Below, one piece after another: positions 14,051 through 21,797 of a DNA stretch of 21,826 nt (position 1 is its first letter; every line of letters begins with the position of its first letter). The stretch is from the NCBI GenBank assembly GCA_023388935.1, contig JAEWFG010000128.1, positions 1 to 21,826 of the forward strand. Reading direction: 5' to 3'. Origin of the DNA: Pseudomonadota bacterium (GTDB lineage Bacteria; Pseudomonadota; Alphaproteobacteria; Rhizobiales; Xanthobacteraceae). A model generated the notes under the pieces. It was not told the origin of the DNA, made no database searches, and saw only the letters and a list, made by a program, of their open reading frames with translations. The translations under genes were made by a program, and so were the position numbers.

Positions 14051-15118
14051 CTACTCCACCAGCGTGAATTGCAGCAGCAGCGTGCGCTGGAGCAGAGAGA
14101 AATTGTCGTCGGAGACGAGGGTCAGTACGGTCTCGCCCTCTGCCGTGACATGGGCGTCGATGCCCTCCATGTTGTCGATCTCATGGCCAAGATCGGCATT
14201 GAAGAGCGCGGATCCGTCCACCAGCGCGTTCGGCGCGATCGATTTCAGGGGAATCGAGCGGATGCGGATGTTGACGCCGGAGAACCAGGAGAATTTGCGT
14301 TCGAGGATGAGGAGCTCGCCGGATGGCAGCAGCACCGCGTCGCTGATGTCGAACTTGTCGGTGCGGCGGACGCTGAACTGGCCGGGCGACGGGCCGCCGA
14401 TCAGGAACGCGACCAGATTGCCGTCGGCATCCAGCCCGCGCTCGGAAAACGCAATCAGGGTGCCCGCGAGCGGCTGCCCCTTCGGCACGAAGACCAGCGC
14501 CTCGAGCCCCTTGTTGAAGGGCAGCTTGCGCACGCCAGTTGGCGCCGGCAGCACCTCGCCGCGGGCGCGGGTGCCGCCCTTCGAGAAATCGAAGCGCATG
14601 ATCTGGTTGACGCGCTCGAGCCCGACATAGACGTAGGAGCCGTCGCGCGCGAGCGACTCGGTGTCGAACCAGAGGCGCTTCTCGGTGATCGGCCGCCCCT
14701 CGGCGTTGAGTATCGGCGCGGCCTTGACGTCATCGAGCCCCACCATGAGGCGCCCGGAATAGCGGATCGCGCCGGTAAACCAGGTGCCCTGATCGGAAAG
14801 CGCGAGGAAGCGCTCGCCCTTGGTATCGAGGAAGCGGATGCCGGACAATCCGCCGAAGCCGCGATGCGGTGAGGTCAGCACCAAACCACTGCGATACTCC
14901 AGCGAGCCGAAGCGCGTGCGCGAGCGGTCGCGCGGCTCGAAATTGGGAATCGGCCGCGCGTTGACCTCGATGCTGACCGGCGCGGTGACGGCGTGCTCGA
15001 CCTGCGCCGGGCGCGGCGCCGGCTCGGTCGCAGGCTGCGCCTGCGCCAAACGAGTGATTGCGAGAGTGGAAAATCCCGCCGCCGCGTGGCCGATAAAGCC
15101 GCGGCGGGATGGATGCAT
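14051..15118 (-). CDS. Tat-exported phytase-esterase-like beta-propeller protein
   Basis: About 355 residues. The N terminus MHPSRRGFIGHAAAGFS with a hydrophobic stretch and AQAQP is a twin-arginine (Tat) signal, so the protein folds before export to the periplasm. The mature part contains FGGLSGIRFLDTKGERFLAL and SDQGTWF, typical of the esterase-like phytase domain family. The activity of these proteins is poorly tested. ATG 15118 was chosen; a GTG at 15124 in the same frame overlaps the cobT stop (GTGA), so translation is likely coupled to cobT. Its link to cobalt insertion, if any, is unclear. Confidence 0.8.
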   Translation of the reverse strand: MHPSRRGFIGHAAAGFSTLAITRLAQAQPATEPAPRPAQVEHAVTAPVSIEVNARPIPNFEPRDRSRTRFGSLEYRSGLVLTSPHRGFGGLSGIRFLDTKGERFLALSDQGTWFTGAIRYSGRLMVGLDDVKAAPILNAEGRPITEKRLWFDTESLARDGSYVYVGLERVNQIMRFDFSKGGTRARGEVLPAPTGVRKLPFNKGLEALVFVPKGQPLAGTLIAFSERGLDADGNLVAFLIGGPSPGQFSVRRTDKFDISDAVLLPSGELLILERKFSWFSGVNIRIRSIPLKSIAPNALVDGSALFNADLGHEIDNMEGIDAHVTAEGETVLTLVSDDNFSLLQRTLLLQFTLVE

Positions 15119-15120
15119 AC

Positions 15121-17022
15121 TCACGAATGCAGTTTGCGTCGCGGGCGACGCGCCGGCTGCACCGGCGCGGTGTTGGTCTCGCTGAACAGCTCGGCGAGCT
15201 TTTCGGTGATGGCGCCGCCGAGTTCCTCGGCATCCACGATCGTCACCGCGCGGCGATAGTAGCGCGTCACGTCATGGCCGATACCGATCGCGATCAGCTC
15301 GACCGGCGAGCGGGTCTCGATCTCCTCGATGATGTGGCGGAGGTGCCGTTCGAGGTAGTTGCCGGCATTGACCGACAGCGTGGAATCGTCGACCGGCGCA
15401 CCATCCGAGATCATCATCAGGATCTTGCGCTGCTCGGACCGGCCGAGCAGGCGCTTGTGCGCCCAGTCCAGTGCCTCGCCGTCGATGTTCTCCTTCAGGA
15501 GACCCTCGCGCATCATCAGGCCGAGGTTTTTCCGCGCACGACGCCAGGGCGCATCCGCGGACTTGTAGATGATGTGGCGGAGATCGTTGAGGCGGCCGGG
15601 ATTAGCCGGCTTGCCGGCGGCAAGCCAAGCCTCGCGCGATTGCCCGCCCTTCCAGGCGCGCGTGGTGAAGCCCAGAATCTCGACCTTGACGCCGCAACGC
15701 TCCAGCGTGCGCGCGAGGATGTCGGCGCAGGTCGCCGCCACCGTGATCGGGCGTCCCCGCATCGAGCCGGAATTGTCGAGCAGCAGCGTCACCACGGTGT
15801 CGCGGAAGGTCGCCTCCTTCTCGTGCATGAAGGACAGCGGGTGATAGGGATCGGTCACCACGCGCGACAGGCGTGCGGGATCGAGGATGCCCTCTTCGAG
15901 ATCGAACTCCCAGGCCCGGTTCTGCTGCGCCATCAGCCGGCGCTGCAGCCGGTTGGCGAGGCGGGCGACGATGCCCTGCAGATGCGCGAGCTGCTTGTCG
16001 AGATAGGCGCGCAGGCGCTCCAGCTCGTCATGGTCGCAGAGATCTTCGGCGGCGATGACCTCGTCGAATTTCGGCGCGAAGGCGTGATATTCCGGCCCGC
16101 GCGGCTCGTTCCTCCCGTGCGAGTTCGGACGCGTCGCCTCGCCCGGCGTCTCGTCGTCGCCGAGTTCGCCGTCGTCGAATGTGTCCGAAGTCGAGGCCTG
16201 CGCGCTTTCCATCGCGCTCTCGCTCATCTCCTCCGAGGTCGCCTGCGCCTGGTCGGCACTCATCTCCTGGGCGGCATCGGAATCGGGCGAGCCCTCGGCG
16301 CCGGACTGGTCGTTGTCGCCGTCGCGGTTGTCGTCCTGGTCGTCATCGTCCTCGGTGTCGGCGTTGCGCTCATCGCCGAGTTCGAGCGCGGTCAGGAGAT
16401 CATGCACGGCGTCGCCGAACCTGGTCTGGTCCTCGACCCACGTATCGAGCCGGTCGAGCCGCCTGCCGATCTTGTCTTCGAGAATCGGTCGCCAGAGATC
16501 GACCATCTTCTTCGCCGCCGCCGGCGGCGCCAGGCCGGTGAGACGTTCGCGCACCAGCATCGCCAGCGCATCCGCCAGCGGCGCATCGGCGCGGTCGGTG
16601 ATCTCGTCGAACTTACCGCGATGGAAATGATCGTCGAGCATCGCGGTGAGGTTCTTGGCAACGCCCGCCATGCGCCGCGCGCCGATCGCCTCGACCCGGG
16701 CCTGCTCGACCGCCTCGAACACGCCGCGTGCCTGCGGATTGCCGGGCATCAGCTTGCGATGCAGTTTGGGATCGTGACAGGCGAGCTTGAGCGCGATCGA
16801 GTCGGCGTGGCCGCGCACGATTGCGGCGTCACGCCTGGTCATCTTGCGCGCAGGCTCAGGCAGCCGCGCCTTGCCGGGCGCCAGGCCGGGCCGCTCGGCG
16901 GCAAAGCTGACGTCGAGCTCGGGCGTCTTGGCGATCGCCTTCAGGCATGAAGCCACCGAGCGCTTGAACGGTTCGGTCGGAGCTTCCTTGGTGCTGCGGA
17001 ATTTGGAGTTGGACGTCGTCAT
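15121..17022 (-). CDS. cobT: Cobaltochelatase subunit CobT
   Basis: 633 residues. An N-terminal helical domain is followed by a strongly acidic Asp/Glu/Ser linker (about 219-295) and a C-terminal von Willebrand A domain whose metal site DNSGS is at 416-420. With CobS it forms the ATP-driven chaperone ring that works with CobN to insert cobalt into hydrogenobyrinic acid a,c-diamide in the aerobic B12 route. ATG 17022 was chosen because the product begins MTTSNSKFRS; the longer frame reads into the repeat. It lies downstream of cobS in the usual order, separated by a palindromic repeat. cobN is not in the window. Confidence 0.95.
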   Translation of the reverse strand: MTTSNSKFRSTKEAPTEPFKRSVASCLKAIAKTPELDVSFAAERPGLAPGKARLPEPARKMTRRDAAIVRGHADSIALKLACHDPKLHRKLMPGNPQARGVFEAVEQARVEAIGARRMAGVAKNLTAMLDDHFHRGKFDEITDRADAPLADALAMLVRERLTGLAPPAAAKKMVDLWRPILEDKIGRRLDRLDTWVEDQTRFGDAVHDLLTALELGDERNADTEDDDDQDDNRDGDNDQSGAEGSPDSDAAQEMSADQAQATSEEMSESAMESAQASTSDTFDDGELGDDETPGEATRPNSHGRNEPRGPEYHAFAPKFDEVIAAEDLCDHDELERLRAYLDKQLAHLQGIVARLANRLQRRLMAQQNRAWEFDLEEGILDPARLSRVVTDPYHPLSFMHEKEATFRDTVVTLLLDNSGSMRGRPITVAATCADILARTLERCGVKVEILGFTTRAWKGGQSREAWLAAGKPANPGRLNDLRHIIYKSADAPWRRARKNLGLMMREGLLKENIDGEALDWAHKRLLGRSEQRKILMMISDGAPVDDSTLSVNAGNYLERHLRHIIEEIETRSPVELIAIGIGHDVTRYYRRAVTIVDAEELGGAITEKLAELFSETNTAPVQPARRPRRKLHS

Positions 17023-17035
17023 CTCGATCTCACCG

Positions 17036-17150
17036 TCGTCCCGGCGAAGGCCGGGACCCATAGCCACCGACGGTCGTTGCGTCAGGGGAAACTATCAGCG
17101 TCGCTTCACCGAGAGACCTCGCGGCATGGGTCCCGGCTTTCGCCGAGACG
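17036..17150. repeat. Intergenic palindromic repeat, family G (CCCGGCGAAGGCCGGGACCCA type), within the cobST operon
   Basis: TCCCGGCGAAGGCCGGGACC at the left and GGGTCCCGGCTTTCGCCGAG at the right are imperfect inverted repeats around a loop of about 65 bases. The element fills the 142-base gap between cobS stop and cobT start, so a cobST transcript would carry a hairpin between the two cistrons. Confidence 0.75.
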
Positions 17151-17164
17151 CCACACCGGGAAAA

Positions 17165-18163
17165 TCAGGACAGCGCCACGTTGACCGCCGATTCCGGCAG
17201 CTCGGCGTTGAAGCAGCGCTGGTAGAACTCGGCGACCAGGGGACGCTCGAGCTCGTCGCACTTGTTGAGGAAGGTGACGCGGAAGGCGAAGCCGATATCG
17301 CCGAAGATGTCGGCGTTTTCCGCCCAGGTGATCACCGTGCGCGGGCTCATCACCGTCGACAGATCGCCATTGGCGAAGGCGTTGCGGGTGAGATCGGCGA
17401 GGCGAACCATCTTGTTGACGATGTCGCGGCCTTCCTGGGTGCGATAGTGCTTGGCCTTCGCCAGCACAATCTCCACTTCCTCGTCATGGCTGAGATAGTT
17501 CAGCGTGGTGACGATCGACCAGCGGTCCATCTGGCCCTGGTTGATCTGCTGGGTGCCGTGATAGAGGCCCGAGGTATCGCCGAGGCCAACGGTGTTCGCT
17601 GTGGCGAAAAGCCGGAACGCCGGATGCGGCTTGATCACCTTGTTCTGGTCCAGGAGCGTAAGGCGGCCGGAGACCTCCAGCACGCGCTGGATCACGAACA
17701 TCACGTCCGGGCGGCCGGCGTCGTATTCGTCGAACACCAGCGCGACATTGTTCTGCAGCGCCCAGGGCAGGATGCCGTCACGGAATTCGGTGACCTGCTT
17801 GCCGTCGCGGACCACGATCGAGTCCTTGCCGACGAGGTCGATACGGCTGATGTGGCTGTCGAGGTTGACGCGCACGCAGGGCCAGTTCAGGCGCGCGGCG
17901 ACTTGCTCGATGTGGGTGGATTTGCCGGTGCCGTGATAGCCGGTCACCATCACGCGGCGATTCCGGGCGAAGCCGGCGAGAATCGCGAGCGTGGTGGCGC
18001 GATCGAAGCGGTAGTCCGAATCGACTTCGGGTACATGAGGATCGACTTCGGAATAGGCCGGCACTTCGAGATCGCTGTCGATCCCGAACACCTGGCGCAC
18101 CGACACCTTCATGTCGGGCATACCGGAAACTTCCTCAACTTTGGACATGGCGGCGGTCGTCAT
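17165..18163 (-). CDS. cobS: Cobaltochelatase subunit CobS
   Basis: 332 residues forming one AAA+ ATPase module. Walker A is GYHGTGKST at 75-83 and Walker B VFDEYDAG at 143-150 (Asp145, Glu146), with a sensor-like LFATANTVG further on. It is the motor subunit of the aerobic cobaltochelatase CobNST. ATG 18163 is supported by GGAGGA just upstream, and the upstream in-frame extension looks untranslated. No adenosylcobalamin riboswitch was recognised in the 273-base spacer 18164-18436, which otherwise holds nothing I can assign. Confidence 0.95.
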   Translation of the reverse strand: MTTAAMSKVEEVSGMPDMKVSVRQVFGIDSDLEVPAYSEVDPHVPEVDSDYRFDRATTLAILAGFARNRRVMVTGYHGTGKSTHIEQVAARLNWPCVRVNLDSHISRIDLVGKDSIVVRDGKQVTEFRDGILPWALQNNVALVFDEYDAGRPDVMFVIQRVLEVSGRLTLLDQNKVIKPHPAFRLFATANTVGLGDTSGLYHGTQQINQGQMDRWSIVTTLNYLSHDEEVEIVLAKAKHYRTQEGRDIVNKMVRLADLTRNAFANGDLSTVMSPRTVITWAENADIFGDIGFAFRVTFLNKCDELERPLVAEFYQRCFNAELPESAVNVALS

Positions 18164-18436
18164 CAATCCTCCGAGGTCCCGGGCGGTCCCGAAACCGGTT
18201 ATTCGCACATTGGCTGCGGCAGGGTGCTGAAAATCAACCTACCAGAGACAACGGGCCGGCAGAAGCCCGCGCGCCAATCAAAGTTCCGTTGTCTTTTCAT
18301 TTAGATAGGCAAGGAACGCAGTTTTGGGAGGGCTGCCTTGCGAATCACGCTCGAATTTCGGGCGGGCAGCCGCCCTGCCTGCGCGAATGGCACTTTTGCC
18401 GCCGCTTCCTACTTGTGTAGGATCTGAACCCCCAAG

Positions 18437-19132
18437 GTGAACCCCAAGGCCTCAGCCACCACGAAAGACGACGTGACGTCCTTCCTTGATCCCTTCATAT
18501 CCTTCGTTTCGACCCATGCGGGGCTGGCCTATCTGACCCTGTTCCTGGCGGCGCTGCTCGAAGCCGTGCCGGTGGTGGGGTCGGTGATCCCCGGCTCGAC
18601 CATCATCCTGGCGCTGAGCGCCCTGATCCCGGACGGAGACCTCAAACTTCCATGGGTGCTACTGGCGGCGGCGGCCGGCGCCGTGCTGGGCGACGGCTCG
18701 GCCTACTGGATTGGGCACCGGCGCCAGCGCGAGATCCTCAACACCTGGCCGCTGACCAATTATCCGCGCGTGATCGCCGAGAGTGAGACATTCTTCCGCC
18801 GCTTCGGCACCTGGGCCGTGTTCTTCGCCCGCTTCGTGCCGCCGATCCGCGCTTTCGTCCCGGTTACCGCCGGTGCGGTGGGGATGGCGCCGGCAAGGTT
18901 TTACGCGGTGAACATCCCGGCGATCCTGGCGTGGGCGCCGGCGCACGTGCTGCCGGGCGTGCTGGCGGTATCGGCCCTGCACGAATATTACGGGCTGCCG
19001 CACCATGCACATCTGATCAAGCACATCTGGATCCTGACCGTCGTCGGCGTCGCGATCATCCTGGGTGTGGTGATCTGGATCATCCGCCACCGGAACGGTA
19101 ACGGCATCGCGGCGGTCAAGCCGCCGGCTTAA
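18437..19132 (+). CDS. DedA-family (VTT domain) membrane protein
   Basis: 231 residues with multiple hydrophobic segments. DedA hallmarks are LLEAVPVVGSVIPGSTIIL near 40-60, GDGSAYWIGHRRQ near 85-98 and FFARFVPPIRAFVPVTAG near 129-146. The family are inner-membrane proteins with re-entrant loops implicated in lipid (for example undecaprenyl phosphate or phospholipid) transport and in envelope homeostasis. The start is uncertain: the GTG at 18437 has no good Shine-Dalgarno, and a GTG 12 codons later is possible. It is divergent from cobS. Confidence 0.88.
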   Translation: MNPKASATTKDDVTSFLDPFISFVSTHAGLAYLTLFLAALLEAVPVVGSVIPGSTIILALSALIPDGDLKLPWVLLAAAAGAVLGDGSAYWIGHRRQREILNTWPLTNYPRVIAESETFFRRFGTWAVFFARFVPPIRAFVPVTAGAVGMAPARFYAVNIPAILAWAPAHVLPGVLAVSALHEYYGLPHHAHLIKHIWILTVVGVAIILGVVIWIIRHRNGNGIAAVKPPA

Positions 19133-19152
19133 TCCTGTCGCCAAACACTCCG

Positions 19153-19262
19153 CCCTCATCCTGAGGAGCCCGCGAAGCGGGCGTCGCGAAGGATGGCCGC
19201 GGGGCGAGAGTGGTGGCCTGCATGGTTCGAGACGCGCGTTCCGCGCTCCTCACCATGAGGGG
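19153..19262. repeat. Intergenic palindromic repeat, family A, copy 2
   Basis: CCCTCATCCTGAGGAGCCCG at the left and GCGCTCCTCACCATGAGG at the right, with internal CGCGAAGGATGG and GGTTCGAGACGCGCG, follow the same plan as 631-752. It separates the converging dedA-family and HTH-citrate synthase genes and overlaps the latter's 3' boundary. Confidence 0.8.
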
Positions 19263-19263
19263 T

Positions 19264-20493
19264 CTAGCTCCTGGATTCCCCGCTCCCCATCCGCCGCCCC
19301 GGCGCAGGCCCCACATAGCGCGCGCGGGGGCGGATCAGCTTGCCGAACTGCAACTGCTCGCTGGCATGCGCGATCCAGCCGACGCTGCGGGCCATCGCGA
19401 ACAGTGCGAGCTCGCTGCCGGGCGGCAGACGCAGCGCATGCACGAGGACTGCGAGCGCATAGTCGATGTTGACGAGCTCGCCGGTCGCCTCCGCGATCCT
19501 CTCCGGCACTTCCCTGGTAAATTTCCGCGGCGCACCCGCACGCGACAACGCGTTCAACAGCGATTGCGCGCGGGGATCGCCGCGCTTGTAGACGCCGTGG
19601 CCGAACCCGGCAAAGCGCTCGCCTAGCGCGACGCGCTCGCGGACCATGGGAGCGACATCACGATCGACCAGCGTCTTCACGAGTTGCGAGGCCAGCACGC
19701 CGGCGCCGCCATGCTTGGGGCCTTTCAGCGCGGCGAGGCCGGCGATGACGGAGTCGTAGAGATTGAGGCCGGTCGACGCCGCGCAGCGCGCAGTGAAGGT
19801 CGATGCGTTCAATTCGTGATCGGCGAGCAGAACCAGTGCGCGGCGAATCAGATCGGGCGCATGCTTGTTGTCAGGCGCCCAGGCCTTCGCGATCTCTTGA
19901 TGCAGCGGCTCGGCCGACGGCTCGGTATTGAGCATGGTCGCAACCAGCAGCCGGACGATGCGCCCGCCGACCATCGCGCGGCCATCGGGCGCGCGGGTGA
20001 AGGCGCGGGGATCGGCGCTCGTCGCGAGCGCCAGCACCGCGATGGCGCGATCAATCGGCGCCGCGCGGCGCGCGGCCTCTGCGATGGTACGCATCTCCTC
20101 GGATAGCTGGGGCTGATTGTCCGGCGCGAATGGATCGACGCCGGAGACATCCCAGAGCAGCGTCGCTGCGTGTTCCAGCGTGTCGTTCTCGGCGAGATCG
20201 ACGCAGTTGACGCCGCGATAGATCGCGCCGTCCTCGGTGATGGTCGAGATTTCCGTATCCATCACCGGCAGGTCGGCGTCGAAGCTGCGCAGGCCGCGCG
20301 GCTCCGGCGACGGCACGCGGCGCTCCTTCAGCGCGCGGACGTCCTCGGCGCGATAGCGGTTCTTGCGCGAATCCGGCGTCGGCTCGGAACGGATCAGGCC
20401 GCGGCTGACATAGGCGTAGAGCGTGGCCGGCGAGATCGCGAGCTCGGCGGCAGCCTCCCGGGCCGAGAGGTAGAGCTCCGTAGAATTTTTCAT
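19264..20493 (-). CDS. Citrate synthase-family protein with an N-terminal MerR-like HTH
   Basis: 409 residues. Residues 8-52 are a MerR/excisionase-like DNA-binding head (LSAREAAAELAISPATLYAY, then YRAEDVRALKERR). From about 65 on it is a citrate synthase fold with catalytic-type His226 in LADHELNASTF, KHGG at 260-263, His299 in GFGHGVYKRGDPRA and Asp345 in NIDYAL. The usual Arg after that His (GFGHRVYK) is Gly here. It may be an enzyme, a metabolite-sensing regulator, or both; citrate synthase senses acetyl-CoA and oxaloacetate. It starts two bases from a cluster of palindromes and is divergent from a second citrate synthase, which it may regulate together with itself. Confidence 0.9.
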   Translation of the reverse strand: MKNSTELYLSAREAAAELAISPATLYAYVSRGLIRSEPTPDSRKNRYRAEDVRALKERRVPSPEPRGLRSFDADLPVMDTEISTITEDGAIYRGVNCVDLAENDTLEHAATLLWDVSGVDPFAPDNQPQLSEEMRTIAEAARRAAPIDRAIAVLALATSADPRAFTRAPDGRAMVGGRIVRLLVATMLNTEPSAEPLHQEIAKAWAPDNKHAPDLIRRALVLLADHELNASTFTARCAASTGLNLYDSVIAGLAALKGPKHGGAGVLASQLVKTLVDRDVAPMVRERVALGERFAGFGHGVYKRGDPRAQSLLNALSRAGAPRKFTREVPERIAEATGELVNIDYALAVLVHALRLPPGSELALFAMARSVGWIAHASEQLQFGKLIRPRARYVGPAPGRRMGSGESRS

Positions 20494-20494
20494 A

Positions 20495-20523
20495 TTGATT
20501 TATGTAATCAAGATTGATCAATC
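20495..20523. promoter_or_regulatory. Candidate operator between the two citrate synthase genes
   Basis: TTGATT-TATGT-AATCAA (20495-20511) is a perfect inverted repeat with a 5-base spacer. It is followed directly by the perfect palindrome GATTGATCAATC (20512-20523). The half-site TTGAT/ATCAA therefore occurs four times in 29 bases. The cluster lies just upstream of the HTH-citrate synthase start and 47-75 bases before the other gene, a good place for autoregulation. The DNA is AT-rich compared with its surroundings. Binding is inferred. Confidence 0.6.
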
Positions 20524-20569
20524 TGTCGAGAGGCCCGACCTTTCCATCCGTGAACAGGAGATTTGGGCC

Positions 20570-21664
20570 ATGAACATCCACCTCACCAAAAGCCAGATCG
20601 GGCTGGACGGCGCTCCCGCGGCTGAAACCGTATTGAGCCATGTCGACGGCGAGCGCGGCGAACTGATCATCGCCGGCGAGCATGTCGGTACCCTCGCCGC
20701 CAAATCGAGCTTCGAGGGTGTCACCGCCCGGCTCTGGAACGGCGCCAGCAGGACCACGCTGAGCGAGGCCAATGTGCGGGCGAGCTTAGGGGCCGCACGC
20801 GAGCGCGCCTTCGCCCGGCTGCCGGACCTTTTGCCGGCGACAAGCGGCATGGGCGTCGTCGACGGGTTCCGCGCGGCGGCCGCAGGACTTCGCGCGGAGA
20901 ACGGGCTGGAACATGAGGCAACCATCGTCGGCGCGTTTCCGGTGATCGCAGGCGCGCTGGTCCGGCGCGCCAAGGGGCTCGATCCCGTCACGCCCGATCC
21001 GAATGCGAGCCACGCCGCCGATACGCTTCGGATGCTGCGCGGCGCTTCACCGGAGCCGCGTGAGGTCGCGGCACTCGACGCTTATTTCGTCACGGTCTGC
21101 GATCACGGCATGAACGCCTCGACCTTCACCACGCGCGTGGTGGCCTCGACGCAGGCCGACCTGTTCGCCGCGGTCACCGCCGGCTATTGCGCGCTGACCG
21201 GCCCCCTGCATGGCGGCGCGCCGGAGCCGGTGCTCGAGATGCTGGATGCGATCGGCACGAGCGATCGGATCAAGCCATGGGTCGATGCGGCACTGGCACG
21301 CGGCGAACGGCTGATGGGCTTTGGCCATCGCGTCTATCGCGTGCGCGATCCGCGCGCTGATGTCCTCAAGACCGCGATCGAGCGGCTGTCCGGCGATGGC
21401 GCCGACCTGCCCTTCGCCGGCGAGGTCGAAGCCTATATCCGCAGCGCGCTGCGCAAGAAGAAGCCGGACCGGCCGCTGGAGACGAATGTCGAGTTCTTCA
21501 CCGCGATCCTGCTCGATGCGCTCGCGATTCCGCGCCAGGCCTTCACGCCGATCTTCGCGGTTGCGCGCGCAGCCGGCTGGACCGCCCATGCACGCGAGCA
21601 GCAGCGGACGGGGCGGTTGATCCGGCCGAACTCGTCGTATGTGGGGGCGATGCCGAAGGAGTAG
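20570..21664 (+). CDS. Citrate synthase paralogue
   Basis: 364 residues with the citrate synthase catalytic set: His179 in CDHGMNASTF, GPLHGG at 211-216 (His214), His253 in GFGHRVYRVRDPRA, and NVEFFTAILLDALAIP from 306. The acidic residue of that last block is Glu308 where classical enzymes have Asp, a variant I recall from other citrate synthase branches. It should condense oxaloacetate (or a propionyl/2-oxo relative) with an acyl-CoA. ATG 20570 is preceded by ACAGGAG nine bases upstream. The N terminus is shorter than in the large Gram-negative GltA type, and no allosteric NADH domain is seen. It is divergent from the HTH fusion paralogue. Confidence 0.9.
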   Translation: MNIHLTKSQIGLDGAPAAETVLSHVDGERGELIIAGEHVGTLAAKSSFEGVTARLWNGASRTTLSEANVRASLGAARERAFARLPDLLPATSGMGVVDGFRAAAAGLRAENGLEHEATIVGAFPVIAGALVRRAKGLDPVTPDPNASHAADTLRMLRGASPEPREVAALDAYFVTVCDHGMNASTFTTRVVASTQADLFAAVTAGYCALTGPLHGGAPEPVLEMLDAIGTSDRIKPWVDAALARGERLMGFGHRVYRVRDPRADVLKTAIERLSGDGADLPFAGEVEAYIRSALRKKKPDRPLETNVEFFTAILLDALAIPRQAFTPIFAVARAAGWTAHAREQQRTGRLIRPNSSYVGAMPKE

Positions 21665-21670
21665 GGAACG

Positions 21671-21717
21671 CGTAGCCCGGATAGTGCGAAGCGTCCTTCC
21701 CCTCTCCCCTTGTGAGG
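21671..21717. repeat. Fragments of palindromic repeat families D and F
   Basis: CGTAGCCCGGAT at 21671-21682 matches the end of family D, and TCCTTCCCCTCTCCCCTTGT resembles one arm of family F. Neither has its partner arm within the window, so this is a decayed or composite repeat after the citrate synthase gene. Confidence 0.5.
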
Positions 21718-21797
21718 GCTTTGCACAGATGTCGAAAGCTGATGCTTGGGAGCTTGATGGGCTTTTTTTGAGATAAGCCTGCTGCGGTGAGCGGCAT
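21718..21797 (-). CDS. Possible small or truncated gene start
   Basis: On the minus strand GAAAGGAG lies five bases before an ATG at 21797, giving MPLTAAGLSQKKPIKLPSIS and then FRHLCKAL. The base composition is less GC-rich than nearby repeats, as in real coding sequence. The frame then runs into the repeat fragment at 21717 and on into the shadow of the citrate synthase gene, so only the first 27 or so codons look genuine. I recognise no family. It may be a gene cut by a repeat or rearrangement. Confidence 0.3.

Noticed and set aside
15109..16950. Long plus-strand open frame of 613 residues opposite cobT
   Set aside because: The minus strand encodes an unmistakable CobT with a DNSGS metal site. 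The plus frame has low-complexity Arg/Val/His composition typical of antisense GC-rich frames.
16787..18304. Plus-strand open frame of 505 residues opposite cobS and the cobS-cobT gap
   Set aside because: It is antisense to a clear CobS and crosses a palindromic repeat, with no family motif.
18164..18436. Cobalamin riboswitch upstream of cobS
   Set aside because: I looked for the B12-box and the surrounding paired elements and did not find a convincing match.
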